Shown here: in pieces, positions 40,399 through 51,725 of the stretch
Position numbering within the stretch: position 1 is the first letter of the stretch
Layout: every line of letters starts with the position of its first letter
Assembly: GCF_026410285.1 (NCBI RefSeq)
Contig: NZ_JAPMLP010000004.1
Coordinates: 62,242-126,241, forward strand
Direction: 5' to 3'
DNA from: Sulfitobacter sp. F26169L
Lineage (GTDB): Bacteria; Pseudomonadota; Alphaproteobacteria; Rhodobacterales; Rhodobacteraceae
Length of the DNA: 64,000 nt
The notes under the pieces: generated by a model
What the model was told of the DNA's origin: nothing
The model's input: the letters and a program-made list of their open reading frames with translations, nothing else
Databases searched by the model: none
Position numbers and translations under genes: made by a program

Positions 40399-41112
40399 TT
40401 AGCGCGCAGGGCGGCCAAGGGCCAGAGGGGCGGCTATGCTGATACCTTCGGGGCTGATATGCGTTCCGATGCAGATGGTTTCAACACCGGCTTTTGTGGC
40501 GTCGGCGTGAGCTGCGGCATATTTCGGATCAATGTCGGCGGCAATGTCAACGTGAGTGCAATCAGTGCGCTGCACCAGATACAGGAGCACGGCACGGTGC
40601 CCAGCGCGCGCAACCTCGGCCAGTTCGTGCATATGTTTGGTGCCGCGCGCTGTCACACTGTCGGGAAACTCCGCCAGCGCGGGTGAGCGGCAGAGCGTGA
40701 CAGATTTTACTTCTACATAGGCATCGGGCAGGCCTTTGCCACTCAAGAGGAAGTCAACGCGGGAATTGGTGCCGTATTTTACTTCGGGGCGCACGGTTTT
40801 GTAGTCAGCGAGAGGGGCGATTTTGCTGGCCTCCAACGCTGCGCGCAACATGCGATTGGGCAGCGATGTATCAACGCCGGTGAAATGGCCGTTTTCGTGA
40901 TCGACCAGCCGTAGGCCGTACTTCAGCTTTTTCTTCGGGTCATCATTGGGTTCAAGCCAGACCTTGGTGCCCGCTTCGGCCAGCCCCATCATCGAGCCCG
41001 GGTTGGCGCAGTGTGCGGTTATCTCTGTTCCGTCCGCCAAGGTGCAATCCGCCAGAAAGCGTTTGTAGCGGCGGATGAGGCGGGCGGGGACAAGATCGGT
41101 TTGAAAGCGCAT
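40399..41112 (-). CDS. sfsA: DNA/RNA nuclease SfsA
   Basis: 237 residues. ARLIRRYKRFLADC, HCANPGSMMGL, RVDFLLSG and YVEVKSVTL are SfsA marks. The name comes from sugar fermentation stimulation; the family was linked to nucleic-acid binding or nuclease activity. Divergent from the MoCF-domain gene with 46 bases between. Confidence 0.93.
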   Translation of the reverse strand: MRFQTDLVPARLIRRYKRFLADCTLADGTEITAHCANPGSMMGLAEAGTKVWLEPNDDPKKKLKYGLRLVDHENGHFTGVDTSLPNRMLRAALEASKIAPLADYKTVRPEVKYGTNSRVDFLLSGKGLPDAYVEVKSVTLCRSPALAEFPDSVTARGTKHMHELAEVARAGHRAVLLYLVQRTDCTHVDIAADIDPKYAAAHADATKAGVETICIGTHISPEGISIAAPLALGRPAR

Positions 41113-41158
41113 GGCATGTGGCTATACGGTTAGGGACACAGGCTCAAGGAGATGCGAA

Positions 41159-41878
41159 ATGAGGAACCCTACCGCGGCAATGCTGGTAATCGGAGACGAG
41201 ATTTTGTCTGGGCGCACCCGCGATGCGAACATGCATCATCTGGCGGGGGAACTGGCAGAGGTGGGTATCACGCTGGCCGAGGTGCGTATCGTACCGGATC
41301 AGCGGGACGTGATCGTTGCGGCAGTGCGGGCATTGTCGGGGACCCACGACACGGTTTTCACGTCAGGCGGTATCGGACCCACGCATGATGATATCACGGC
41401 CGATTGCATGGCAGAGGCATTCGGACAGAGCATTGATGTGCGCGATGATGCGCGGGCGATTCTGCAAGCGCATTATGACAAATCCGGCACTGATCTGAAC
41501 GAAGCACGTCTGCGCATGGCACGAATACCTGAGCATGCGGGGCTGATTGAAAATCCGGTTTCTGCTGCGCCGGGGTTTATCATTGAAAACGTCTATGTGA
41601 TGGCGGGTGTGCCCAGTGTGTTCAAGGCGATGGTGGCAAGTGTCATCCCCTCGCTGACCGGCGGCGCGCCCCTGCTGAGCAAAACCCTGACGGTCTATCG
41701 CGGTGAAGGTGATATCGCGGGCCCCTTCGGAGAGATCGCGCAAGCCTATCCGTCCCTGTCTATGGGCAGTTATCCTTTCCAGCGTGACGGGAAATACGGT
41801 GCCAATCTTGTTGTGCACGGACAGGATAGCGCCATACTGGATGAAGCAATGAAAAAACTGGAAGAGGTTTTTGCATGA
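41159..41878 (+). CDS. MoCF-domain (CinA-like N-terminal) protein
   Basis: 239 residues from the ATG at 41159 (AAGGAG upstream). It is only the molybdopterin-binding-like half of CinA: VIGDEILSGRTRDANMHHLA and TSGGIGPTHDDITADCMAEA. The C-terminal nicotinamide-nucleotide amidase domain of CinA is missing, as in many stand-alone family members. Function is uncertain. It overlaps the next gene by four bases. Confidence 0.9.
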   Translation: MRNPTAAMLVIGDEILSGRTRDANMHHLAGELAEVGITLAEVRIVPDQRDVIVAAVRALSGTHDTVFTSGGIGPTHDDITADCMAEAFGQSIDVRDDARAILQAHYDKSGTDLNEARLRMARIPEHAGLIENPVSAAPGFIIENVYVMAGVPSVFKAMVASVIPSLTGGAPLLSKTLTVYRGEGDIAGPFGEIAQAYPSLSMGSYPFQRDGKYGANLVVHGQDSAILDEAMKKLEEVFA

Positions 41879-42594
41879 GTTCTGATTTATCCGCGCTTTA
41901 CGATGTGATTGAAGGCACATGGCCCCCTGCGCGCGCATGGCCTGACGGGCCGTGGACGTTGCGCGATGGTGCCGGCGGTGGCAAGCGGGCATCGGCGGCA
42001 ACGGCCACGGGTGAAGTGACGGACGCGGATATTGATACTGCACAGGCTGCGATGCGTGAAACGGGTCAGCAGGCGCTGTTTATGATACGTAACGGTGATG
42101 ATGCGCTGGATGACATGCTTGCCGCACGCGGGTATGAGCGGATTGACGAAACCAACATCTATACAGCGCCTGTCGATCTTTTGACCGACAAGGCGATCCC
42201 GCGTGTAACTTGTTTCACCATATGGGAGCCATTGGCGATCATGTTGGAAATCTGGGCAAAGGGCGGGATCGGGGCGACGCGGCTGGACGTCATGCGGCGC
42301 GCGCAACTGAAAACGGGCATATTTGCGCGCTGGAACGAACAACCGGGCGGAGTGGCGTTTGTGGGCATTCACAACGACACCGCGATGGTTCACGCGGTAG
42401 AGGTGTTGCCCCACCATCGCAAGCAGGGCTTGGCGGAGTGGATCATGCGCGCCGCGGCGATCTGGGCGGCCAAACAGGGCGCTACGCAAGTTGCAGTTCT
42501 CTGCGTGGCGGATAACAAACCTGCCAATGCGCTCTATACCAAGCTGGGCTTTGCCCGCGCGGGGACGTATCATTACAGGATATTGCCAGAATGA
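41875..42594 (+). CDS. GNAT-family N-acetyltransferase
   Basis: 239 residues. The acetyl-CoA site is in the C-terminal half (VHAVEVLPHHRKQGLAEWIM) followed by the typical NKPANALYTKLGFARAG. The N-terminal half (about 1-110) is a degenerate second GNAT-like unit. Substrate unknown. Coupled to the MoCF gene upstream (ATGA). Confidence 0.88.
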   Translation: MSSDLSALYDVIEGTWPPARAWPDGPWTLRDGAGGGKRASAATATGEVTDADIDTAQAAMRETGQQALFMIRNGDDALDDMLAARGYERIDETNIYTAPVDLLTDKAIPRVTCFTIWEPLAIMLEIWAKGGIGATRLDVMRRAQLKTGIFARWNEQPGGVAFVGIHNDTAMVHAVEVLPHHRKQGLAEWIMRAAAIWAAKQGATQVAVLCVADNKPANALYTKLGFARAGTYHYRILPE

Positions 42595-42605
42595 AGGAAC
42601 ACCCG

Positions 42606-43175
42606 ATGAGTGATGACGCCCCAACCGCCCTTGATCTGCCGATGGTTGATCCGCTGCCGGAAGCCACACAAAAGTATTTCGATATCTGCACGGACAAGCT
42701 GGGGATAATCCCGAATGTGTTGCAGGCCTATGCATTCGATATCGACAAGCTGAACAGCTTTACCGCGATGTATAACGATCTGATGCTGGGGCAAAGCAAC
42801 CTGAGCAAGCTTGAGCGTGAGATGATCGCGGTGGTGGTTTCCGCCGTGAACCGCTGTTTCTATTGCCTGACTGCCCACGGCGCCGCAGTGCGCGAATTGT
42901 CGGGGGATCCGATTTTGGGCGAAACGCTGGTGATGAACTACCGCGTTGCCGATCTGGATCCGAAAACACGCACGATGCTGGATTTCGCAGTGAAGCTGAC
43001 AGAGGCACCGGAGATTATCGAAGAGGATGATCGCGAAGCGTTGCGCGGTGCCGGTTTCTCGGACCGCGATATCTGGGACATCGCGTCCGTGGCGGCGTTC
43101 TTTAACATGACCAACCGCGTTGCCAGTGCGTCGGACATGCGACCAAACAAGGGCTATCACGCACAATCACGATGA
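42606..43175 (+). CDS. AhpD/carboxymuconolactone decarboxylase-like peroxidase-related protein
   Basis: 189 residues from the ATG at 42606, where AAGGA gives correct spacing; an ATG at 42591 overlaps the previous stop. The redox motif is CFYCLTAHG (CxxC plus His) within AVNRCFYCLTAHGAAVRE, as in AhpD-like proteins of the peroxidase-related subfamily. Likely alkyl hydroperoxide/thiol chemistry. It overlaps the OmpA-family gene by four bases. Confidence 0.9.
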   Translation: MSDDAPTALDLPMVDPLPEATQKYFDICTDKLGIIPNVLQAYAFDIDKLNSFTAMYNDLMLGQSNLSKLEREMIAVVVSAVNRCFYCLTAHGAAVRELSGDPILGETLVMNYRVADLDPKTRTMLDFAVKLTEAPEIIEEDDREALRGAGFSDRDIWDIASVAAFFNMTNRVASASDMRPNKGYHAQSR

Positions 43176-44095
43176 AGCGGTATCTGGTTGCAGTGATGGT
43201 GATGTTTGCGGGGGCCGCGCAGGCGGTTGACCTGCAGCTGCCCGTTACTGCACGCCAGATCATCACGCGTGACACGGTGCAAGACCGCTACCTTGCGCCG
43301 GTTGCTCCTTTTGCAGACGGGGTTTTGCCTGTCCGTCAATTCGAAGGTGATATCGCGCGTAGTGCGTGGCGAATTGACGTGGCGGGATTGACGCCGTTGC
43401 AGGTTTTGTTGCCGCTGCGCAAGCAACTGTCCGAGGCGGGGTTTCGCATTGTCCTTGATTGTGCTGCGGTGGCCTGCGGCGGCTATGATTTCCGTTTCGC
43501 GACCGAGGTGCTGCCCGCGCCGAGCATGTACGTCAACATTCGTAACTTTCACGTTTTGACGGCCCTGCGCGGTGCGAAGGATGCACCAACAGGGGTGGTC
43601 AACATCCTCGCCAGTGCTTCCAGCGGGACCTCGTTTGTTCAGATCATTCAGGCAGGTCAAAGCGTTACGCAGGACCGGATAGAGGCCGTGGCGGAATTGC
43701 CCGATACTGTCGGGACGGATCAGAGCATGGCAGAAATCCTCGCCCGTGAGGGTCGTGTCGTGCTGGAAGGTTTAGACTTTGCCACAGGCACGTCCGATTT
43801 GGGCGCGGGCCCGTTTCCGGCGCTGGACGCGCTGGTAAAAACGCTGCGCAATCAGTCTGACATGCGGGTGGCGCTTGTCGGGCATACCGACAACGTGGGC
43901 AGTCTTGACGGTAACATCGTTCTGTCCCGCAGCCGCGCAGATGCGGTGCGTGCCCGATTGATTGAAAACTACGATGTCGCGCCTGAAAAGCTGGAAGCTG
44001 AGGGGATGGGCTATCTTGCCCCGCACACCACAAACCTGACAGAAGCAGGCCGCGAAGTGAACCGGCGTGTCGAGGCGGTTGTGCTGGCCCCATAA
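43172..44095 (+). CDS. OmpA-family periplasmic protein
   Basis: 307 residues. Signal peptide MKRYLVAVMVMFAGAAQA, a middle domain without a recognised family carrying a close Cys pair (DCAAVACGGYDF), and a C-terminal OmpA domain (about 195-305) with LVGHTDNVGSLDGNIVLSRS and NRRVE, which binds peptidoglycan. There is no lipobox and no beta-barrel. Last gene of the 41159-44095 operon; a terminator belonging to the opposite strand begins at its stop. Confidence 0.88.
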   Translation: MKRYLVAVMVMFAGAAQAVDLQLPVTARQIITRDTVQDRYLAPVAPFADGVLPVRQFEGDIARSAWRIDVAGLTPLQVLLPLRKQLSEAGFRIVLDCAAVACGGYDFRFATEVLPAPSMYVNIRNFHVLTALRGAKDAPTGVVNILASASSGTSFVQIIQAGQSVTQDRIEAVAELPDTVGTDQSMAEILAREGRVVLEGLDFATGTSDLGAGPFPALDALVKTLRNQSDMRVALVGHTDNVGSLDGNIVLSRSRADAVRARLIENYDVAPEKLEAEGMGYLAPHTTNLTEAGREVNRRVEAVVLAP

Positions 44096-44131
44096 AAAAA
44101 GCCCCCGATACCACTTGCGCAATACCGGGGG
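44094..44131 (-). terminator. Rho-independent terminator of the LysR gene
   Basis: Minus strand stem CCCCCGGTAT / GTATCGGGGG (6 perfect pairs extended by wobble pairs) followed by seven T. It also lies at the end of the convergent OmpA-family gene, whose stop overlaps the T-run. Confidence 0.85.
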
Positions 44132-44168
44132 TGAGTTTCACCGAGGGGAGATGGTGGAGCGTGTCCGG

Positions 44169-45074
44169 TTACCAGTCGCTTGGGCCTTTTTCGGCAAAAG
44201 CGTGGACCAGAAAATCGATAAAGGCGCGGACCTTGGGTTGGGTAAACCGGCCCGGCGGATAGACAGCATAGATGCCTTGTGTTTCTTGCGGCAGATCGGG
44301 GATCGCATCGACAATCAGACCTTTCTCCATCGCTTCCGAATAAAGAAAGCTGGGCAGATAGGCGATGCCAAGGCCGGAAATTGCGGCATTGAGCAGGGAC
44401 TGGCCGTCATTGACCGAAAGCCAGCCTGCCGTGCGTACCTGTCGCTTTTCGCCGGAGGGGGCGGTCAGTTTCCAGACATTGCCGCTGGACTGGTTCGAAT
44501 AATGCAGCAGCTTGTGATCGTTCAGATCGTCGATCTTTTCAGGCCGGCCATATTTTTCGAAATATTTAGGTGAGGCGATCATACGTTTGGTTGTCTCTGT
44601 CAGCTTTCGCGCGCGCAGCGTGCTGTCCTCCAGCTCTCCTATGCGCACAGCCATATCGAAGCCTTCAGAGATAAGCTCAACGTAGCGGTTGTTGAGTACC
44701 ATGTTTACCGTGATGTCAGGGAAATCCCCGAGGAATTCGGACAGCACCGGCGAGAGGTGGTTGACCCCGAAATCGGTTGCAACCGAAATGCGCAACAGTC
44801 CCGAAGGGGCTGATTGCATGGAGGTGACCAGCGCATCCGCCTCACCGGCGTCGTTTAACACCCGCCGCGCCCTGTCATAATAGGCAAGTCCGATTTCTGT
44901 CGGTGAAACACGACGGGTTGTCCGGTTGAGTAGACGCGCGCCCAGACGTGCCTCAAGCGAGGAGACGTGTTTCGAGACGGCGGATTTTGAGATCCCCATC
45001 TTTTTGGCGGCATCGGTAAAGCCCCCCTGATCCACCACAGTGGCGAATGCTTCCATTTCTGTCAGGCGGTCCAT
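44169..45074 (-). CDS. LysR-family transcriptional regulator
   Basis: 301 residues from the ATG at 45074 (GGAAGGGG upstream; the frame continues upstream without a better start). Winged helix MDRLTEMEAFATVVDQGGFT and SKSAVSKHVSSLEARLGARLL, then a substrate-binding-type effector domain. It resembles the CrgA/AaeR-like group. No obviously divergent target gene; the 144-base gap behind it leads to the 3' end of the ZntB/CorA gene. Confidence 0.93.
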   Translation of the reverse strand: MDRLTEMEAFATVVDQGGFTDAAKKMGISKSAVSKHVSSLEARLGARLLNRTTRRVSPTEIGLAYYDRARRVLNDAGEADALVTSMQSAPSGLLRISVATDFGVNHLSPVLSEFLGDFPDITVNMVLNNRYVELISEGFDMAVRIGELEDSTLRARKLTETTKRMIASPKYFEKYGRPEKIDDLNDHKLLHYSNQSSGNVWKLTAPSGEKRQVRTAGWLSVNDGQSLLNAAISGLGIAYLPSFLYSEAMEKGLIVDAIPDLPQETQGIYAVYPPGRFTQPKVRAFIDFLVHAFAEKGPSDW

Positions 45075-45218
45075 GTACCGTCCCCTTCCATTCTTATTTC
45101 GAGGATCAGCTATGACGGTGGAATGGGGCGCAATCTGGGCATGGGTGGGACAGTAGCAAGGTAATTGCACAACCGTTGCAAGGCAGGAAACAGGGCAACA
45201 ATGTGTTTCCGGCAGGTA

Positions 45219-46154
45219 TCAGAGCCAGTTTCTGCGCCGGATGATCACAATAAGCGCGGCTGCAAGTGCAACCATCGCCAGACACAAGACGGTAAAGGCC
45301 CACGGGCTTTGAATACCCGGCATACCGCCGATGTTTACGCCGAACAGGCCGGTTAAAAAGCTGATTGGCAGGAAAATACCAGCGCCGACAGAAATTAGAT
45401 AACTGTGCCGCGCCTGTTTGCGTGCGACATCAAGATCATGATCGTCTTGCACGGCAATCAGGCGGTCACGTTGGGCGTCAAGTTCTTCCACGGACATTGT
45501 GGTCCGGTTGGCGAGTTCACGCAGAGCGGGATGGTCATCTTCGGGGATCAACGCTGCCTTTGCCAAGCTGTTCAGGGCTGCGCGCTGCGGATCAAGATAT
45601 CTGCGCAGACGGATAACGCGGCGGCGGGTGCGGGGCAGTTCGGAAGGGATCGCGGTTGTTTCATCTTCGAGATCGGCTTCGAAAAACTCTGTCAGGGCAC
45701 TGATGGAGGCCACCTCTGTCTGGATACGGGTGGTCAGATGAGTGACCAGCGTTGTCACAAAGGCCGCAGGCGTCGGCGGCGCCATTTGCGCAACCGCAGA
45801 TTGACGGATTTCGTCTATAGCAAAAACACGGCGCATTCTTACAGTAACGACAGCAGCATCGGTGACCCACATGCGGACCGAGACCATTTCCTCGGCTGGT
45901 TGTCCGGCGTTGAGGTTCATCCCGCGCAAGTTCAGGATCAGCCCGTTTTCGTAAGTGTCGCAGCGGGGCCGCGTTTCGGGCTGCATCAGTGCGCCTGCGG
46001 GAACGGCTGGCAGATGTGTGGCACACCAGGGTGCGAGTTGGGGGTCGGAAAGATCAAAATGCCACCAGCGGTAACGTGCAGGACCGGTTAGGCTGTCGGT
46101 TACTGGAACGGTTGCGCTGCCGTCTTCGGCAATGTCAAAAACGCAGATGGGCAT
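45219..46154 (-). CDS. zntB: ZntB/CorA-family divalent cation transporter
   Basis: 311 residues. A large N-terminal cytoplasmic domain, long helix, and two C-terminal transmembrane helices with the signature GVNIGGMPG, the ZntB-type variant of CorA GMN. ZntB transports zinc; direction is debated. The dispersed repeat lies upstream of its start. Confidence 0.88.
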   Translation of the reverse strand: MPICVFDIAEDGSATVPVTDSLTGPARYRWWHFDLSDPQLAPWCATHLPAVPAGALMQPETRPRCDTYENGLILNLRGMNLNAGQPAEEMVSVRMWVTDAAVVTVRMRRVFAIDEIRQSAVAQMAPPTPAAFVTTLVTHLTTRIQTEVASISALTEFFEADLEDETTAIPSELPRTRRRVIRLRRYLDPQRAALNSLAKAALIPEDDHPALRELANRTTMSVEELDAQRDRLIAVQDDHDLDVARKQARHSYLISVGAGIFLPISFLTGLFGVNIGGMPGIQSPWAFTVLCLAMVALAAALIVIIRRRNWL

Positions 46155-46223
46155 TGCACGTCCTTATGCATGAGTGTGTGCGTATTGTTTACGAGAGGTG
46201 CGTTTGCTGCAATAGCCGCGTTT

Positions 46224-46288
46224 GGGGGCGCTGCCCCCGTCTTTCCCGAGGGAAAGACGCCCCCGGGATATTTTTTGCCAAAAGAAAT
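46224..46288 (+). repeat. Dispersed structured intergenic repeat, copy 2
   Basis: GGGGGC-GCT-GCCCCC, stem GTCTTTCCC-GA-GGGAAAGAC, then GCCCCCGGGATATTTTTTG and CCAAAAGAA. The middle stem differs from copy 1 at both paired positions (GCC/GGC becomes CCC/GGG). It lies in the gap between the FadH-like gene end and the zntB start. Confidence 0.85.
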
Positions 46289-46293
46289 AGGGA

Positions 46294-48414
<2,121 letters not shown>

Positions 48415-48473
48415 TCAGGGCCGCCAGAGATACTGTAAGCTATGATTAGAACTATAAAGAGTTGGATAAAGTA

Positions 48474-48956
48474 ATGACGCCGGAAGAAATTGAAAAACTG
48501 CCCTATCGCCCCTGTGTGGGTCTTATGCTGGCAAACGCAGCCGGAGAGGTGTTTGTGGGTCAGCGGCTGGATCGTGATTACGAGGCGTGGCAGATGCCGC
48601 AGGGTGGCGTTGATCCGGGGGAGGATGCGACGGAGGCTGCCTTGCGCGAATTGGAGGAGGAAACGGGAATCACCCGTGATCTGGTGCGCATCGAAGCCGA
48701 AACCGAGGGTTGGCTGCCCTATGAGTTGCCCTATGATCTGGTGCCAAAAATTTGGAACGGGCGGTTTCGCGGGCAAGAGCAGAAGTGGTTTTTGTTACGC
48801 TTCAACGGCACGGATGATCAGGTGAATATACAAACAGCAGAGCCGGAGTTTGCGGCATGGAAATGGCTGGCACCCAACGAGATGCTGGCAGGGATCGTGC
48901 CATTCAAACGCGATGTTTACGCGCGTGTTGTCGAGGCGTTCGGAGACAGGTTGTGA
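48474..48956 (+). CDS. rppH: RNA pyrophosphohydrolase
   Basis: 160 residues from the ATG at 48474; a TTG lies four codons upstream. Nudix box [20 protein letters not shown], preceded by [20 protein letters not shown] and YEAWQMPQ, as in RppH. It removes pyrophosphate from RNA 5' ends and triggers decay. The next gene starts in a GTGA overlap. Confidence 0.93.
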   Translation: MTPEEIEKLPYRPCVGLMLANAAGEVFVGQRLDRDYEAWQMPQGGVDPGEDATEAALRELEEETGITRDLVRIEAETEGWLPYELPYDLVPKIWNGRFRGQEQKWFLLRFNGTDDQVNIQTAEPEFAAWKWLAPNEMLAGIVPFKRDVYARVVEAFGDRL

Positions 48957-49438
48957 AAGCCGCTGTATGTGCTGTGATGGTCAGTCTGGCGCCGGTGCAG
49001 GCGCTCGCGCTGTCGTGTATGCCACATTCCATAGAGGCCGCATTTCAGCGGGCGAAATCGGACCCGGCAGAATTTTCAATCGTCAAAGGGGTGCTTGAGT
49101 TTGATGCCCGCAAGTTGCCCAAGGCAGGGTACAACAAACAAAAGCCAAGCCGTGATGCAACGCGGATCAAGGCCGCATTTACCGGTGCATCGCTGTCACG
49201 CAAGGGGTTTGCAACGCCGTTCAGTTCGCCCGTCACACTGTCGGTTGCGTGTTTCGGGCCGTGGTGTGCATCGGCCCCGCACGGCACCGAGGTATTGGCA
49301 TTTGTCGAGATCGGGGCGGATGGTTATGTTGTCTCGACCAATCCGTGCGGAGGGTTCCTGTTTGACACGCCGACACCCGAAATGATCGACACGGTAAAGC
49401 GCTGCTTTGCCGGTCAGCGTTGCCAGCCACCTAGATAA
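48953..49438 (+). CDS. Secreted Cys-containing protein of unknown function
   Basis: 161 residues from a GTG start at 48953 overlapping the rppH stop. This start gives a clean signal peptide ([19 protein letters not shown]). The mature part has six further Cys (first right after the signal, then [19 protein letters not shown]), likely disulfide-bonded. The pattern N-terminal Cys, beta strands, then VVSTNPCGG hints at a TIMP/netrin-like OB fold, but I cannot confirm this. It ends eight bases into the convergent GNAT gene. Confidence 0.7.
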   Translation: MKAAVCAVMVSLAPVQALALSCMPHSIEAAFQRAKSDPAEFSIVKGVLEFDARKLPKAGYNKQKPSRDATRIKAAFTGASLSRKGFATPFSSPVTLSVACFGPWCASAPHGTEVLAFVEIGADGYVVSTNPCGGFLFDTPTPEMIDTVKRCFAGQRCQPPR

Positions 49439-50021
49439 CGGGAACCCCGTCGCCAGCGGTGGCCGGAAGTACACCGGTGATGCGGGGATCGTCATCAATC
49501 TCGACGGCGCGTTTGTAGGGGGTAAAGCCCGAGCGAATATAGAAATTGAGCGCTTGGGGGCTGTCGATTGTGCAGGTATGGACGTGAAGCCGGCTGATGT
49601 TCCGGCTCCATGCGTGGCTGATTGCCTTGTTCATCAGACAGCGCCCCGCACCCGTGCCAATCAGGTTTGTGGTCAGGCCGAAATAGGCCAGTTCACATTC
49701 GTCGCCGGTGCGAAAATCAAGCTCCAGCAGGGCTTCGTCTATCCCGTTTTTGGTGAGGGTAAAGATCGTCACTTTCGGGTGGTTGATGATGGTCTGCAAT
49801 TCGGCATCCGACAGTTTCAACCGCTCTGCCCAAAGCCAATCCTGTGCACCGACGCGGGTGAAGATATCGCGATACCAGTCCAGTGTCGGGCTCACCTGCC
49901 GCAGCGTCACTCCGTCGGGTAGAGGAGCGTAAGTTGTCGCAGCTTGCGTGTGCATCTCCAGATAAGTGACCACCACAGCCAGCTTGCCCTTGGGAACAGC
50001 GTGAAAACCGTTTGTCAGCAT
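49431..50021 (-). CDS. GNAT-family N-acetyltransferase
   Basis: 196 residues from the ATG at 50021, which shares its first base with the upstream kinase stop (TGATG). Motif A region is LIGTGAGRCLMNKAISHAW and the C-terminal SPQALNFYIRSGFTPYKR is typical. The substrate is unknown. Third gene of nth-kinase-GNAT. Confidence 0.87.
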   Translation of the reverse strand: MLTNGFHAVPKGKLAVVVTYLEMHTQAATTYAPLPDGVTLRQVSPTLDWYRDIFTRVGAQDWLWAERLKLSDAELQTIINHPKVTIFTLTKNGIDEALLELDFRTGDECELAYFGLTTNLIGTGAGRCLMNKAISHAWSRNISRLHVHTCTIDSPQALNFYIRSGFTPYKRAVEIDDDPRITGVLPATAGDGVPVI

Positions 50022-51013
50022 CAGACCAGACCAGCGTTGCGGAACACTTCTTTCATATCCTTTTCGGGGCGTGGGCCTATGTGGCTGATCACTTCCGCGC
50101 CGCACAGATTGCCCATCAGTCCGCATGTTTTCAGATCGCGCCCCGTTGCCATGCCATAGATAAAACCGGCGGCAAATTGATCGCCTGCGCCGGTTGCGTC
50201 AACGGGTGTGATACGCTCGGGGGCGGGGATGTCTACACGTTCCCCTGCGCGGATCAGGGTCACGCCGTCACCGCTGCGCGTACAGACCATGATAGGGCAC
50301 ATGGCGGCGGTTTTCAGCATCGCGGCTTCCAGGTCGTCGGTTTCGAACAGGGATTTGATCTCGGCCTCGTTGCCGATGACGAAATCCAGCTCATGTTCGA
50401 TCATCTGTAGAAAATCCGCGCGGTGGCGTTCTACGCAGAAGGGATCGGAAATGGTGATGCCTGCCATGCCGCCGCCGGCCTTGGCTGCGCGCGCGGCCTC
50501 GCGGAATGCGGTTTTGCCCGCGTCTTCGTCGAACAGATACCCTTCGAGGAACATGATTTTGGCGTTGCCTGCTACGTCAGCGGGTACATCGGCAGATGAC
50601 AAACCTGTCGATATGCCCAGATATGTATTCATCGACCGCTCCCCGTCCGGGGTGACAAAGATCATGCTGCGCGAGGTCGGAGTATCCCCTCCGGTTACAG
50701 GCGGGTTGACGAAATCGGTGCCGTTGTCTGTCATTGCATCCGCATAGAAATGGCCCAGTTCATCGTCACGCACCCGGCCAATAAACGCAGTGTTCAGACC
50801 CAGTGCGCCAACCCCTGCAATGGTGTTGGCAACTGCACCACCGGGGGTTTGTACACGCTCGCCCATGGCGGCATAGAGCACTTCTGCGCGGTCTTGCGGG
50901 ATCAGTTGCATAATGCCTTTTTCGATGCCCATGTTGTCCAGAAACGTATCGTCCGAATGGCTGATTACATCCACAACAGCGTTGCCGATACCGACGAGGT
51001 CATAGGTTTTCAT
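50021..51013 (-). CDS. PfkB-family carbohydrate/adenosine kinase
   Basis: 330 residues from the ATG at 51013, overlapping the nth stop (ATGA). N-terminal GIGNAVVDVISH, GGAVANTIAGVGALG, and the ATP/anion-hole motif DATGAGDQFAAGFIYG. The pattern is that of the adenosine-kinase-like branch common in alphaproteobacteria. It phosphorylates a nucleoside or sugar hydroxyl. Confidence 0.92.
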   Translation of the reverse strand: MKTYDLVGIGNAVVDVISHSDDTFLDNMGIEKGIMQLIPQDRAEVLYAAMGERVQTPGGAVANTIAGVGALGLNTAFIGRVRDDELGHFYADAMTDNGTDFVNPPVTGGDTPTSRSMIFVTPDGERSMNTYLGISTGLSSADVPADVAGNAKIMFLEGYLFDEDAGKTAFREAARAAKAGGGMAGITISDPFCVERHRADFLQMIEHELDFVIGNEAEIKSLFETDDLEAAMLKTAAMCPIMVCTRSGDGVTLIRAGERVDIPAPERITPVDATGAGDQFAAGFIYGMATGRDLKTCGLMGNLCGAEVISHIGPRPEKDMKEVFRNAGLV

Positions 51014-51663
51014 TCTGTCTTGTCCTTGTATAGGCAGAGGTCTTTGATGATACAGGTCCGGCACTGCGGTTTGCGTGCCTTGCAATGATAACGTCCGTGC
51101 AGGATGAGCCAGTGATGCGCGTGCAGCTGGAAATCTGCGGGAATATTGTCTTCGATCGCGCGCTCGACCGCTTCCACGGTTTTGCCGGGCGCAATGCCTG
51201 TACGGTTGCCGACGCGAAAGATATGCGTGTCAACCGCCTGTGCGGGCTGGTGCCACCACATATTCAGCACCACATTCGCGGTTTTTCGCCCGACACCGGG
51301 CAATGATTGCAGCGCCGCGCGGGAGTTGGGAACAATGCCGTCATACTCATCAACCAAAATCTGGCTAAGCTTGATGACGTTCTTTGCCTTCTGGCGAAAC
51401 AGGCCGATGGTTTTGATATGTTCGGTCAGCCCTTCAAGGCCCAGATCAAGCATCTTTTGCGGGGTGTCCGCGATCTTGAACAGCGCACGGGTGGCTTTGT
51501 TTACGCCTGCATCGGTGGCCTGCGCCGACAGGGCCACTGCCACAACCAGAGTATAGACATTCACATGCTCCAGCTCTCCCTTGGGTTCCGGTTCCGCCTC
51601 TTGAAAGCGTTCCATGATCGCGCGGATCGTGTGATAGTCGAGCTGTTTTGATGGTTTGTTCAT
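51010..51663 (-). CDS. nth: Endonuclease III
   Basis: 217 residues. Helix-hairpin-helix LPGVGRKTANVV with catalytic K127, catalytic D145, and the 4Fe-4S cluster C194-x6-C201-x2-C204-x5-C210. It excises oxidised pyrimidines and nicks the strand. Divergent from the Ada/Ogt-like repair gene 62 bases away. Confidence 0.97.
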   Translation of the reverse strand: MNKPSKQLDYHTIRAIMERFQEAEPEPKGELEHVNVYTLVVAVALSAQATDAGVNKATRALFKIADTPQKMLDLGLEGLTEHIKTIGLFRQKAKNVIKLSQILVDEYDGIVPNSRAALQSLPGVGRKTANVVLNMWWHQPAQAVDTHIFRVGNRTGIAPGKTVEAVERAIEDNIPADFQLHAHHWLILHGRYHCKARKPQCRTCIIKDLCLYKDKTE

Positions 51664-51725
51664 GGCCGATAGATATGCGCAGGTTTCGGGTCGCGTGCAA
51701 GCAGGGGGCGGGATATTGTGCAGCT

